DNA from: AWTP1-13 sp963832445
Lineage (GTDB): Bacteria; Pseudomonadota; Alphaproteobacteria; Rhizobiales; Hyphomicrobiaceae
Direction: 5' to 3'
Assembly: GCA_963832445.1 (NCBI GenBank)
Contig: CAWHUM010000015.1
Span: 248,001-312,000, forward strand
Length of the DNA: 64,000 bases
Positions 9,179 to 18,783 of the stretch are shown in pieces. Position numbers and translations under genes: made by a program. Under the pieces are notes generated by a model. That model saw only the letters and a list, made by a program, of their open reading frames with translations. It had not been told where the DNA came from and did not search any database. Positions within the stretch are counted from its first letter, which is position 1. The number at the start of each line of letters is the position of its first letter.

Positions 9179-9637
9179 TCAGACGATGGCATTGAGCCGC
9201 TCCCAGGCGCGCCCAATGAGCTCGGCCGCCCGATCTGTCGTAGGCAGTTCGCCGACGGAGCGAAGCGGGACGAAGCGGGCCGCAGCGGCGTCGCTGCCGG
9301 CCTTGGGCTCGCCGCCAAGCCAGCGGCCGAAGAACACGACCAGCAGATAATGCGCCTCGAGGCTGCCTTGCTTGTCGCGGCGCACCACCTCGTGGATGTC
9401 CAGGAGACCGGCCAGCTCCGCCTCGACCCCGGCCTCCTCGCGCACCTCCCTGAGCGCCGCCGCACGCGCCGCCTCGCCTGGCTCGATGTGCCCGCCGGGC
9501 AGCGACCACAGCCCCTTGAGCGTCCCCTTGCCGCGCTCGACCATCAGCACCTGTTCCCCACGGAAAATAGCGGCACTGGCGCCGCAGCGCGGCCAGGGCG
9601 GGTCTAACGGCGGGTTGGATATGCAGAGGTTTGTCAT
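9179..9637 (-). CDS. Nudix hydrolase
   Basis: 152-aa cytosolic pyrophosphohydrolase. The complete Nudix box runs from GGHIEPGEAA to REVREEAGV, i.e. G-x5-E-x7-R-E-x-x-E-E-x-G, with the Glu pair binding Mg2+. It is preceded by WSLPGG, typical of MutT/ADP-ribose-type members. ATG 9637 is used. Likely substrates are nucleoside diphosphate-linked compounds; the exact one cannot be told. First in a two-gene run with the TIGR02301 gene. Confidence 0.93.
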   Translation of the reverse strand: MTNLCISNPPLDPPWPRCGASAAIFRGEQVLMVERGKGTLKGLWSLPGGHIEPGEAARAAALREVREEAGVEAELAGLLDIHEVVRRDKQGSLEAHYLLVVFFGRWLGGEPKAGSDAAAARFVPLRSVGELPTTDRAAELIGRAWERLNAIV

Positions 9638-9829
9638 CAGGAGCGGGCTGGCCCCGGTTGGGGCAGGGGCGGAAGTTGGTTAAGATTGGCGACATCGATA
9701 CCTCGCGCTTTGCAACATGGATGTCTATTGTTTATGCGAGAGAAACTTGCCTCCTTGGGGTTTTCGGGCGAGGGCGAGCCGTTGCGCCGGCGTGGTGCAA
9801 CGCGGGAGTGGTATCGAGGGAGCGAGCCA

Positions 9830-11257
9830 ATGTCCTACAAGGGCAACGACCTGGACCTCAGGGGCGCGTCCGTATCTTCCTTGCGCGACGGCGGCAGCAA
9901 TGAGGATGCCGGCATGCTGGGCACCTGGCCGCCGCATCCGGACATGGTGCGCGACATGAGTGGCGACATGGGCCGCGATGGGCCGATTCCCGTGGATCAG
10001 GTGGTCATGGCCGTTTGCAACGCGGCCTACGATGCTGCCGCCTTCCACGGGGCGCGCGATGTCGGTGCCCAGCATCTGGTGTACGCGCTGACCCGCGTCG
10101 ACGCCGCCCGCGAGGTGCTGGAGATGCACGGCGTGCGCACCACCGAGCTCAGGCGCGACACCGCTGCGGCGATTGCCGAGGCGGCGCCGGGTGCGGGGCC
10201 CGCAAGGGCGCCGCGCAGCTCCATGGAGCTCGAGAGCATCCTCCGCCGCGCCGCAAGCCGTGCCGGCCAGGACAGCGTGCCGGCTTCCGTGCACGATGTG
10301 CTGCGCGTCCTGCTGACCAATGGCCGGGAGTTGCCCGCCACCGCGCTTCTGCTGCGGTCGGCCAACGATCCCGAGCAGCTCGAGCAATGGGCCGCCGAGC
10401 CCGTGCCGGCAATGCTCGGCCTGCAGGCGGGCTACGGCGCCGTGCCGCGGCAGCCTGTCGCCATGCAGGAGCTGATCGGGCGGCTCGACGCCATGGAGCA
10501 GAGGATGCGGGCACTGGTCGCCGAGGTGGCGGCCGATCGCAAAGCCCTGCTCGATCTCGTCGCCGAGATGCAACATGAGATGCGCGGCCGGCGCGCCGAA
10601 GGCGAGGGCCAGCCTGCCACCGCGATCACGGCGATGTCCGAGAAGCTCGAGGAGACCAATCGCGCGGTGGCGCGGCTCGCCGAGCGGTTCGAGGCTATCC
10701 GCGTGTTCACCCCGGACGAGAATGGCGACCTCGGCGGCCGCCTCGGCGCGCTCGAGGGCAAGCTCGCCGAGCAGCCCTCGGCCATCGCCAACGCGGTCGG
10801 CATCATGCTGGCAGAGCGGCAGCCGGGCGCCGACGCTGCCTCTCAGCCCGCTCCGGACACCGGCAACCCGCTGGCTGATCGGCTGGCGGCGGTCGAAGAT
10901 CTGCTGCGCGGCCAGACCGAGCGCATGCACGAGGCAGCCAAGCTGCAGGAGCGCGACCTCGGCGAGATTTTCGAGGCGCTGGTCAAGCTCGGAACCAATC
11001 AGCAGACGCTCGCCAGCAACCTGGAGGCGTGGCGGCTCGACAGCAGCGGCGACATCTCCATCGTCAGCAACCGCCTGGAAAGGCTGGAGCGGGCAGTGGT
11101 GCCGCCGCCGGCCCCGCCGAGACCGCAACAGCAACCCGCTCCGGAGCGAGGCGTCGCGGCGGAGAGCGGCAAGCGGTGGGGGCGCATGTTGCCGGCCACC
11201 TGGCGGGAGGATGCCGCGGCACTCAGGGATTTGCTCCGCCGCCCCGCCAAGAGCTGA
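9830..11257 (+). CDS. Clp-N-like domain protein with long coiled coil
   Basis: 475 aa from ATG 9830, which follows GAGGGAG. Residues about 55-110 (VVMAVCNAAYDAAAFHG, QHLVYALTRVDAAREVL) resemble the Clp amino-terminal repeat that recognises protein substrates or adaptors, and a second partial repeat follows (ILRRAASRAGQD, DVLRVLL). The centre is a predicted coiled coil (RLDAMEQRMRALVAEV, AMSEKLEETNRAVARLAERF, DRLAAVEDLLRG). The C-terminus is Pro-rich then basic. No AAA+ ATPase motif exists, so it is not a ClpA/B unfoldase; it may be a scaffold or adaptor. No membrane segment is seen. Confidence 0.72.
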   Translation: MSYKGNDLDLRGASVSSLRDGGSNEDAGMLGTWPPHPDMVRDMSGDMGRDGPIPVDQVVMAVCNAAYDAAAFHGARDVGAQHLVYALTRVDAAREVLEMHGVRTTELRRDTAAAIAEAAPGAGPARAPRSSMELESILRRAASRAGQDSVPASVHDVLRVLLTNGRELPATALLLRSANDPEQLEQWAAEPVPAMLGLQAGYGAVPRQPVAMQELIGRLDAMEQRMRALVAEVAADRKALLDLVAEMQHEMRGRRAEGEGQPATAITAMSEKLEETNRAVARLAERFEAIRVFTPDENGDLGGRLGALEGKLAEQPSAIANAVGIMLAERQPGADAASQPAPDTGNPLADRLAAVEDLLRGQTERMHEAAKLQERDLGEIFEALVKLGTNQQTLASNLEAWRLDSSGDISIVSNRLERLERAVVPPPAPPRPQQQPAPERGVAAESGKRWGRMLPATWREDAAALRDLLRRPAKS

Positions 11258-11334
11258 GGCATTGCGAAGCAGCCGCCGCGGCGTTTTTTGCGTTGCCAGA
11301 AGCCGAGGCCCCAGTCCGCAAGCTAAGGCCGAGA

Positions 11335-11787
11335 CTATCCGGGATCTTTCCCGCGCCGCGAGGGATCGATCCACTTCTCGATCTGCTGGGTGGTCCCTTC
11401 CGCGTAGCCGAGGCTGTCGTAGAAGCCGAGCACACGCTCGTTGCCCTTGCGCACCAGCAGGTTCGCCTTCCACACCCCGCGCTCGAGCAGCCAGGCCTCC
11501 GCCGCCGCCACCATCTGCCGGCCGTAACCGCGTCCCTGTTCTGACGGTGCGACGCTGACGTAGTACATGGTGCCGCGATGGCCGTCGTGGCCGACCATGG
11601 CGCTGGCGACGATGCGGTCCTCTGCGAGGCCCACCAGCACGTCCGAGTTGGGCTTGCCCCGCGCGAAGGCGAGATCGCGCGCGGGGTCGTTCCACGGCCG
11701 CGTCAGCCCGCAGGCGTGCCACAGCGCGATTGTCGCCTCCTCCTCGCCGTCGGCGATCGGGCGGATGGTGAGTTGGGTGGCGGACAT
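11335..11787 (-). CDS. GNAT-family N-acetyltransferase (YpeA-like)
   Basis: 150 aa with a GNAT fold. Motif A is YVSVAPSEQGRGYGRQMV (the R/Q-x-x-G-x-G/A acetyl-CoA loop) and motif B is LLVRKGNERVLGFYDSLGYAE. N-terminal ALWHACGLTRPWNDP is typical of the YpeA subgroup. Substrate unknown. ATG 11787 lies next to a palindromic repeat that occupies its upstream region. Confidence 0.9.
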   Translation of the reverse strand: MSATQLTIRPIADGEEEATIALWHACGLTRPWNDPARDLAFARGKPNSDVLVGLAEDRIVASAMVGHDGHRGTMYYVSVAPSEQGRGYGRQMVAAAEAWLLERGVWKANLLVRKGNERVLGFYDSLGYAEGTTQQIEKWIDPSRRGKDPG

Positions 11788-11791
11788 TCCG

Positions 11792-11886
11792 GTGTCATAC
11801 CGGGGCTTGTCCCCGGTATCCAGCCATCAGTCGACGCAGAGGCAAGTTGATAGACGGGCTCCCGGGCGCAAGGCCCGGAATGACAC
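11792..11886. repeat. Composite palindromic intergenic element
   Basis: A 95-bp element bounded by GTGTCAT and its inverse ATGACAC. It contains two hairpins: ATACCGGGG/CCCCGGTAT with a 5-base loop at 11797-11819, and CCGGGC/GCCCGG with a 5-base loop at 11862-11878. This has the architecture of dispersed REP-like elements found widely in alphaproteobacterial genomes. It separates the GNAT gene from an oxidase gene remnant. Confidence 0.8.
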
Positions 11887-11955
11887 TCACAGCACCTTCC
11901 CCGGATTGAGGATGCCCTGGGTCGAAGGCGACCCTGATGCGCAATGCCCCAGCCG
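11887..11955 (-). pseudogene. 3' remnant of an FAD-linked oxidase gene
   Basis: The minus strand reads AFDP, then ILNPGKVL and a TGA, with one shifted base; this is the typical C-terminus of D-lactate/glycolate oxidase-type flavoproteins. About 46 bases (11893-11940) match the 3' end of the intact oxidase gene at 12772-12820 with a few differences. Only the last ~20 codons remain. It therefore looks like the tail of a duplicated or formerly adjacent paralogue, cut off by the foreign gene now lying between the two copies. Confidence 0.65.
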
Positions 11956-12015
11956 TTGACACGACAGGCCAAGTCGAAGGCTCACTAGCTCAGATTACCA
12001 AATGCCCTAAGATCG

Positions 12016-12762
12016 ATGTCTGGAAGGCCAGCCCCAGCGCCTGGAGGTAACTTAATCACCTTCTCTTTCAGGAGAATCGTCAATGCAAGCACGGTCCACT
12101 TCTTGCGGCGGGTCAGGACTATCGTTCGGTGCATCACCAATGTCTACGGTCTTCTGCCGCCCGAAAAGACAGAAATTCCCGAGAACGATACGCGGCACGA
12201 CGCGGAGATAAATATACAAGCGCATCTATTTAACGTTTTTGGCGCCGTTGATAATCTCGCTTGGGTATGGGTAAAGGAGAAGAACATAACGCGGGAAAAC
12301 GGAAAGGAACTTCGCTATAAGGACATTGGGCTAGGAACAAAGAACGACGAAGTCAGAGGGTCTCTTTCGGCCGACTTCAATAAGCGCCTTGAGGAGTTTA
12401 AGGATTGGTTTGAAGGCGTCGAGAACTACCGCCACGCACTGGCGCATAGGATTCCACTTTACATTCCACCCTATAACATTCTGGAAGCCAACGTGCACGC
12501 CTATAACAAGCTTGGGCAGCAGATGAGTGAGGCGTTCCAGAAGCTCGACTTCGACGAATACTACCACCTAGAAGAGCAGCAAAAGGCGCTCGCAAATTTC
12601 AAGCCTTGGATCAAGCATTCGTTCATTGAGAAATCTCGGACAGGTTGGTTCCATGCTCAGATGCTTGCGGATTTTAACACCATTCATGATCTGGGCATGA
12701 TGATGCATAAAGAATTGAATAGCTCGCAGATGGAGAAGGAGAAGGCGGTTGCTGTTCTTTAG
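12016..12762 (+). CDS. HEPN-like protein of unknown function, AT-richer than its surroundings
   Basis: 248 aa and visibly less GC-rich than its neighbours. The middle is helical (HLFNVFGAVDNLAWVWV, RLEEFKDWFEGVENYRHALAHR). Residues Arg139-His144 form R-x4-H, the HEPN ribonuclease-type motif, in the expected place at a helix end. A second half of about 100 residues is charged and helical. The ORF start is ATG 12016; the first ~25 residues may not be native. Its stop (TAG 12760-12762) overlaps the stop of the convergent oxidase (TAA on the other strand), so it was inserted flush against that gene. Related proteins in rhizobia are, as I recall, hypothetical. A defence or toxin role is inference from the motif and context. 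Confidence 0.6.
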   Translation: MSGRPAPAPGGNLITFSFRRIVNASTVHFLRRVRTIVRCITNVYGLLPPEKTEIPENDTRHDAEINIQAHLFNVFGAVDNLAWVWVKEKNITRENGKELRYKDIGLGTKNDEVRGSLSADFNKRLEEFKDWFEGVENYRHALAHRIPLYIPPYNILEANVHAYNKLGQQMSEAFQKLDFDEYYHLEEQQKALANFKPWIKHSFIEKSRTGWFHAQMLADFNTIHDLGMMMHKELNSSQMEKEKAVAVL

Positions 12763-14196
12763 TCGACGAAAAGCTTCCCCGGATTGAGGATGCCCTTGGG
12801 ATCGAAGCTCGCCTTGATGCGCCGCATCAGGTCGAGCGCCACCGGGTCCTTCACGCGGGCCAGTTCGTCGCGCTTCATTTGCGCCGATGCCGTGCTCGGC
12901 CGAGATCGAGCCGCCGAGTTCCAGCACGATGGCGTGTACGGCGCCCGAAATCTCCTTCCACTGCTCCAGGAAGCGCGCCCCTGGGCCAGCCGGCCGGCTG
13001 GCTGATGTTGTAGTGCACGTTGCCGTCGCCGAAGTGGCTCGAGCGGCACCGGCCGCGCCTCCTTGTTGATGGCGGCCACCGCGGCGTCGGCGCGGGCGAT
13101 GAACTCGGGGATCTTCTGCGTCGGCACGGAGACGTCGGTCTTGATGCTGTCGCCCTCGGGCTTCTGCGACTCCGAATAGGATTCGCGCAGGCGCCAGAAG
13201 TCCTTCTGCTGGCCGAGCGAGCTGGCGATGGTGGCGTCGATGAGCAGCTCGCGCTCGGTGGCGGTCTCCAGCAGGCCCGTCAGCAAGCGCTCGGCGGTAC
13301 CGTCGGGCTTCAGCCCGGAGATCTCCAGCAACGCGTACCAGGGGTGGCGCGCGGCGAAGGGATCGCGCGTGCCGGCCGCGTGCTTCAGCACCATGTCGAG
13401 CGCGATGCCCGACATCACCTCGAAGGCGGTGAGGCTCGCCCCGGCAGTCTCCTGCGCCAGGCTGAACAGCGGCAGCGCGGCGTCGACTGAATTGAGCGCG
13501 ACGAAGGCCGTCGCCGTCTCCACCGGCTTGGGGAACAGCTTCAGCACGGCTGCCGTGATGACGCCCAGCGTGCCCTCCGAGCCGATGAACAGGTCCTTGA
13601 GGTCGTAGCCGGTATTGTCCTTCTTCAGCGCGGAGAGGCCGTTCCACACGCGGCCGTCGGCCAGCACCACCTCCAGCCCCAGCACCAGCTGGCGCGCGTT
13701 GCCGTAGGCCAGCACGCCGACGCCGCCGGCGTTGGTGCCGAGGTTGCCGCCGATGCGGCAGCTGCCCTCCGACGGCAGGCTCAGCGGGAAGAGCCGGTTC
13801 ACCTCCTCGGCGGCGGCGTGCACCTCGGCCAGCGTCAGGCCGGCCTCCACCGTCATGGTGAAGCCCGCCGCGTCGACTGCGCGCACGCTGCCGCATGCGG
13901 GCCACCGACAGCACTATTTCGCCGTTCATCGGCGTCTGTCCGCCAACCAGGCCCGTGTTGCCGGCCTGCGGCACCACCGGGATGGCGTGCTCGTGCGCCA
14001 GGGTGAGAATTCTGCTCACCTCCTCGGTCGAGCCCGGACGCAGCACGAGAGACGAGCGGCCCTGGTACATGTCGCGCATCTCGCGCAGGTAAGGGAGCTG
14101 CTGGTCCGGGTCGGTGAGCGCATGGCTCGGCCCGACGATCTCGGCGAAGCGGGCGACGAGGTCGGGGCTGAGGGTCGTCTGCAGTTTCTGGGTCAT
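12759..14196 (-). CDS. FAD-binding D-2-hydroxyacid dehydrogenase (GlcD/D-lactate type), frameshifted
   Basis: Flavoprotein of the VAO/PCMH fold oxidising a D-2-hydroxyacid such as D-lactate, glycolate or D-2-hydroxyglutarate. FAD-binding blocks: RDMYQGRSSLVLRPGSTEEV, VVPQAGNTGLVGGQTP, SLPSEGSCRIGGNLGTNAGG, GYDLKDLFIGSEGTLG. C-terminal catalytic cap: SISAEHGIGANE and SFDPKGILNPGKLFVD. The first block and the rest are in different frames (break near 13890), with three more breaks at 12870-13060 near the C-terminus. All family blocks survive, so consensus error is likely. ATG 14194-14196 overlaps the sua5 stop (ATGA), so it is the third gene of an rtcB-sua5-oxidase operon. Exact substrate unknown. 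Confidence 0.88.
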
Positions 14197-15148
14197 TCTC
14201 TTCTCGCTGCGCGACGCAGCCTGTCATTGATGGCCTCGCCCAGACCTTCATCCGGGATCGGCATCACCGCGATGGCCGCGGCGCCCGAGGCGTCGAGCGT
14301 TCGCAGCGCCGCGAACAGGTTTGCCGCCGCTTCCACAAGATTGCCGGATGGGCTGAGGTTGATCATGGGACCTGCATGATCGGGCACATTGCGCCCCGAA
14401 CGCCAGCAGCGCCTCGCCGCGCCGAACCTCATGCGCCTCGAGTCTCAGCGGTCGCGGCCGGCGCATAGTGCCGCGCCAGCATGCCGGGCGAAGCCGGCTT
14501 GTTCTCGTCACCCGAGGCGACAGCCACCGGCCGCCCCAACACGCGGGCGATGTCCTCGCGCGAGACCGCGCCCAGCCGCAGCACGATGGGCTCCTCGCCT
14601 GTCGCATCGACCACGGTCGACTCCAGGCCGACCGGCGTCGCCCCGCCGTCGAGGATCATAGCCACGCGGTCGCCGAGATCTGCCTCCACATGCGCTGCCG
14701 TCGTGGGGCTCACATGGCCCGAGCGGTTGGCGCTCGGCGCCGCGATGGGCAGGTTCGCCGCCCGCAGCAGAGCCTGGGCCACCGGGTGCGCCGGCACGCG
14801 CACGGCGATCGTGTCGAGCCCCGCCGTCGCCAGCTCGGCGATGATGCGGGCTGGGCGCTTCGCCAGCACCAAGGTCAGCGGCCCCGGCCAGAACGCAGCC
14901 GCCAGCCGCTCCGCCATCGGCGTCAGGTGCCCGATCGCCCCTGCCGCCGCGGTTTCGGCCACGTGCACGATCAGCGGATTGAAGCTCGGACGCCCCTTGG
15001 CGGCATAGAGCGCGGCGACGGCGAGCCCGTTGGTCGCATCGGCGCCCAGCCCGTACACCGTCTCCGTCGGAAACGCCACCAGCCGGCCCTCGCGCAGTGC
15101 AGTTGCCGCTTCAGCAATCGCCTCGGGTGTGGGTTGGCGTACTGTCAC
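14193..15148 (-). CDS. sua5: L-threonylcarbamoyladenylate synthase (Sua5/YrdC), frameshifted
   Basis: Makes threonylcarbamoyl-AMP for the t6A37 modification of ANN-decoding tRNAs. The YrdC core is complete: GRLVAFPTETVYGLGADA, AAKGRPSFNPLIVHV, FWPGPLTLVL, TIAVRVPAHP, PIAAPSANRSGHVSPT. The linker KPASPGMLARHYAP and a short C-terminal Sua5 domain follow in a second frame after a break near 14430. Start GTG 15148 overlaps the rtcB stop as GTGA, and the gene's own stop overlaps the next start as ATGA. Two tRNA/RNA-processing genes are thus coupled to an oxidase. Confidence 0.9.
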
Positions 15149-16551
15149 GAACTCTTCGCCCGCTTCTTCTTCCGCCACGGCGCATCGCGCTGCCAGTCGC
15201 CGGCCATGATGGAGCCCACCGGCTCGATGGTGTCGACCACCTCGGCCAGCCCGAACTCGGCGATCTGCTTGCGCACCACGGCCGCGCTCTTGTAGGCGCC
15301 GGGCAGCTCCGACACGTCGGGGTTGCCGCAGAAGAAGCGCGCGTCGATGCCGGCGGTCTGCTCGGCCACCATCTGCTCCTCGGTCTTGCTGGCGTGCTGG
15401 CGCATGTAGGCCGAGCGGCTGAAGTTGCGCCCCGCCCCGTGCGGCGCGAAGCCCAGCCCGTGCTCCGCATCGAGCCCGCGCGTGATCAGGATCGGGTGCC
15501 GCCATGTTGAGCGGGATCAGCGTCAGCCCGTTGCTGTCGTCGGCGAAGCCGGCCCACGCCGGGTGGCGCCCTTGGCGTGGTAGAACAGCCCGTCGCTCTT
15601 GCGGAACACGAAGTTGTGCTCGTTCCAGAAGCGGTCCTCGGGCTTGAGCCCGAGCGCCTCCACGATCAGGTCGTGGATGGCGAAGTGGTTGGCCTTGGTC
15701 CAGGCGCGGATCGTCTGCAGCGCGTCCCAGTAGGCCCGGCCTTCGCTCGTCTCGGCGGGGATCCACGCGTTGTGCCTCGGCGTCTCGGGCGAGAGGACGC
15801 GTCGGACTTCTCCGCCGTCTCCATGCCGGCCTTGTAGAGCATGGCGCCGGGCTTTCTCGAGCCGTGGTGCGTCACGAGCGCGATGGCGCCGCTGGAGGCG
15901 ACGCGCCCGACGTAGAAGAAATGGTTGCCGTCGCCCTGCGTGGCGAAGTGCTCGATCGCCGCGCTGGCATGAGCGGCTTGAGAAAGCTGTTCGCCTCGAA
16001 CGCCTGCCAGGACCTCCGCGGGCGGACGCAGCTGGGCGCCGCGCGGCCGACCGCCGCCGCCGAAATGGCTGAGCTTCATGCCGGCATCGAGCACGGCGGA
16101 CGGATCGATGCCCTCGCCGAGCACGGTCACCGCCATCGAGCAGCAGATGTCGGCCGAATGCATGCCGGGATGGATCGCATCCTTGGCCGCCACCACGCCG
16201 CCGACGGGGATCGTGCCAGGCGCTGCGCCCGAGGGGCAGGCGTCCGGCATCACGGCGCCGGCCACCAAGGTCGGCACCCGCATCAGGTCGGCCATGTGCT
16301 TCTCGACGCTGGCGATGTTGTCGGCGTCCCCCGCCTCCTCGGCGCGGATGTTGAGCTGGTAGGCAACGCCACCGCGGCTCGCGCAGCGGCACGGCCGGCG
16401 GCAACGGCGGCGGCGCAAATCCATCTACGATCGCGCGCATGGCCGCCTCGTCGGCGCCCGACGCGCGCGCCTTCTCCGCCGCGGCAATCGCGTCGGCGAA
16501 CCAGGGGCCCGGCTGATAGCCCCAGGCGATCAGCGTCTTGCCGGTAATCAT
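15145..16551 (-). CDS. rtcB: RtcB-family RNA ligase, frameshifted
   Basis: Mn2+/GTP-dependent ligase joining 2',3'-cyclic phosphate or 3'-phosphate to 5'-OH RNA ends. Motifs found across frames: VVAAKDAIHPGMHSADICCS, KLSHFGGGGR, GDGNHFFYVGR, THHGSRKPGAMLY, and on the true frame at about 15415-15470 FAPHGAGRNFSRS, which contains the GMP-accepting His; then FCGNPDVSELPGAYKSA. Breaks lie near 16385, 15800-15990, 15500-15560 and 15410. Start ATG 16551 (MITGKTLIAWGYQPG). First gene of the operon with sua5. I saw no rtcA or rtcR beside it, so its cellular trigger is unknown. Confidence 0.9.
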
Positions 16552-16683
16552 TGCAGTTCCTCTGGCGGTCGGGCGGCGGAAGCCATGCCAAACTCGCGCT
16601 TCCGACCGCGCGGCTTTCGGCCTAAGCTGCCCTAAACGTCAAGGGCGGAACCTCACAAGCAAACATCCAACTGCGAGGGCTTC

Positions 16684-18460
16684 ATGACCTACCAGGCTCC
16701 AGTAGACGACATCATGCGCACGCTCAAGTCTGCGGCGGGTCTCGACGAGCTGATCAAGGCCGGCGTGCTGGAGGGTGTGGACGAGGACACCATCCGCGCC
16801 GTCATCGAGGAGGCCGGCAAGTTCGCCTCAGAGGTGCTCGAGCCCTTGAGCGCCGTGGGCGACCGCACCGGCTCCAAGCTCGTGGACGGCAAGGTCGTCA
16901 CCCCGCCCGGCTGGAAGGAGGCCTACCAGCAGTTCGCTTCAGGCGGCTGGGGCGCGCTGGCGGCGCCCGAGGAATGGGGCGGGCAGAACCTGCCGGCGGT
17001 CGTCTCCACCGCTGCCGGGGAGATCTGGAACGCGGCCAACCTGGCCTTTGGCCTGTGCCCGCTGCTCACCTTCGGCGCCATCGATGCCATCGAGGCGCAG
17101 GGCAGCGAGGAGCTGAAACGCATCTACCTGCCCAAGATGGTGACCGGCGAGTGGACCGGCACCATGAACCTCACCGAGCCGCACGCCGGCTCCGACCTGG
17201 GCCACCTCAAGACGCGCGCCGAGCCGCAGGGCGACGGCACCTACCGCATCTTCGGCACCAAGATCTTCATCACCTACGGCGACCACGAGATGACCGACAA
17301 CATCATCCATCTCGTGCTGGCCCGCCTGCCCGACGCGCCGCCCGGCACGCGCGGCATCTCGCTGTTCCTGGTGCCCAAGTACCTGGTCAACAAGGACGGC
17401 TCGATCGGCAAGCGCAACGACGTGGTCTGCGCCGGCCTCGAGCACAAGCTCGGCATCCATGCGAGCCCCACCGGCCGTAATGAAGTACGGCGAGAAGGAC
17501 GGCGCCATCGGCTATCTGGTCGGCGAGGAGAACCGCGGCCTCAACGTCATGTTCATCATGATGAACGCGGCGCGCCTCGCGGTCGGCACGCAGGGCGTCT
17601 CCGTGGCCGAGCGGGCTACCCAGCGCGCGCTCGCCTACGCCAAGGAGCGCAAGCAGGGCCGCTCCGCCTCGACCAGGGGCACCGACATGGCGCCCATCAT
17701 CGAGCACGCCGACATCCGCCGCAGCCTGCTCACCATGAAGGCGCTGACCCAGGCGGCGCGCGCCATCTGCCTCGTCACCGCCAAGGAGACCGACGTCGCG
17801 CGCCGCGCCAAGGACCCGGCCGAGCGCGCCGCCGCCGCACATCGCGTCGCCCTGCTCACCCCGATCGCCAAGGCCTTCTCCACCGACATCGGCTGCGAGG
17901 TGGCCTCCATCGGCGTGCAGGTGCACGGCGGCATGGGCTTCATCGAGGAGACCGGCGCCGCCCAGATCTACCGCGACGCGCGCATCCTGCCGATCTACGA
18001 GGGCACCAACGGCATCCAGGCCCTCGACCTCGTCACGCGCAAGCTGCCGCTGGAAGGCGGCAAGGTGGTCGCGGCCTACATCGGCGAGCTGCAGAAGACC
18101 GTGGAGGAGGTGCGCGCCTCCAACCGGCCCGAGTTCGGCCGCATGGGCGAGCGGCTCGGCGAGACGGTGGCCGCGCTGGCCGAGGCCTCGCGCTGGATGG
18201 GCGCGAGCCTGCAGAAGAACCCGGAGGCCGCCATGGCCGGCGCCACGCCCTATCTGCGGCTGTTCGGCCTGGCCTCGGGCGGCATCTATCTCGCCCGCGG
18301 GGCGCTGGCTGCGGCACGCAACGGCGGCCACGGTCGCAGCCGATCGCCATTGCCCGCTTCTTCGCCGAGAACATCGCCACTGCGGCGACCGGGCCTCAAG
18401 GACACCGTGATCGGCGGTGCCGACTCCACGCTGCTGGCACCGGAGCTGCTGTCGGCTTGA
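16684..18460 (+). CDS. Acyl-CoA dehydrogenase (long ~590-aa type), frameshifted
   Basis: FAD enzyme for alpha,beta-dehydrogenation of acyl-CoAs. N-terminal helical domain (EAGKFASEVLEPLSAVGDR), FAD/acyl loop GTMNLTEPHAGSDLG and IFGTKIFITYGDHE, then IGVQVHGGMGFIEETGAAQIYRDARI and the catalytic-base region PIYEGTNGIQALDLV. The length and C-terminal extension (GGIYLARGALAA) fit the long FadE5-like class. An extra G at about 17478 splits it (CCGGCCGT where CCGCCGT is expected), with further breaks near 18335-18400. ATG 16684. First gene of the catabolic cluster reaching to 22753. Confidence 0.93.
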
Positions 18461-18498
18461 GGGGCGATGAACGAGTACGCGAGGCGCACGAGGGTTCG

Positions 18499-18740
18499 AT
18501 GGCCGCCAATGTCATAGCGACCCTGCACAACGATGACGCCCGATCGCTGCGTGAAGATCGTCAAGCGGCCCGACGGCAGTTTCGGTTTCCAGCGAATTCC
18601 GCAGAGATCCGGAGGACGCTGGCGGCTGGACCCTCGTCAGCGACAATCCCCAAGCCACCCCGACCGAGGCGCAGGCGCTGGCTGCCGCCCGCGCGGGAGT
18701 GGGCTGGCTGCGTGATATGCCGGCGCCGGCAAGAGCCGCT
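18499..18740 (+). CDS. Small protein of unknown function, first tandem copy (frameshifted)
   Basis: From ATG 18499 (MAANVIATLHND) the frame is lost, but the next frame gives DRCVKIVKRPDGSFGFQ, a shifted EFRRDPED-like stretch, WTLVSDNPQATPTEAQALAAARAG and GWLRDMP. It is clearly a paralogue of the following gene. About 75 residues; soluble, with no signal peptide. I do not know the family's function. The C-terminal boundary is uncertain because of at least three indels. Confidence 0.5.
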
Positions 18741-18783
18741 GCTCGAATCCCGCGGGGGACAAGCCAAGCGGTCACGTGCGGTC

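Noticed and set aside
9725..11722. 665-codon open frame antisense to the Clp-N gene
   Set aside because: It is the complement of a well-supported GC-rich gene, is Arg/Gly/His-rich, has no family motif, and extends across the GNAT gene. Typical shadow frame.
12883..13070. Oxidase C-terminal lesions as evidence of gene death
   Set aside because: All catalytic blocks remain and lesions are small, like those in unrelated essential genes, so error is more likely.
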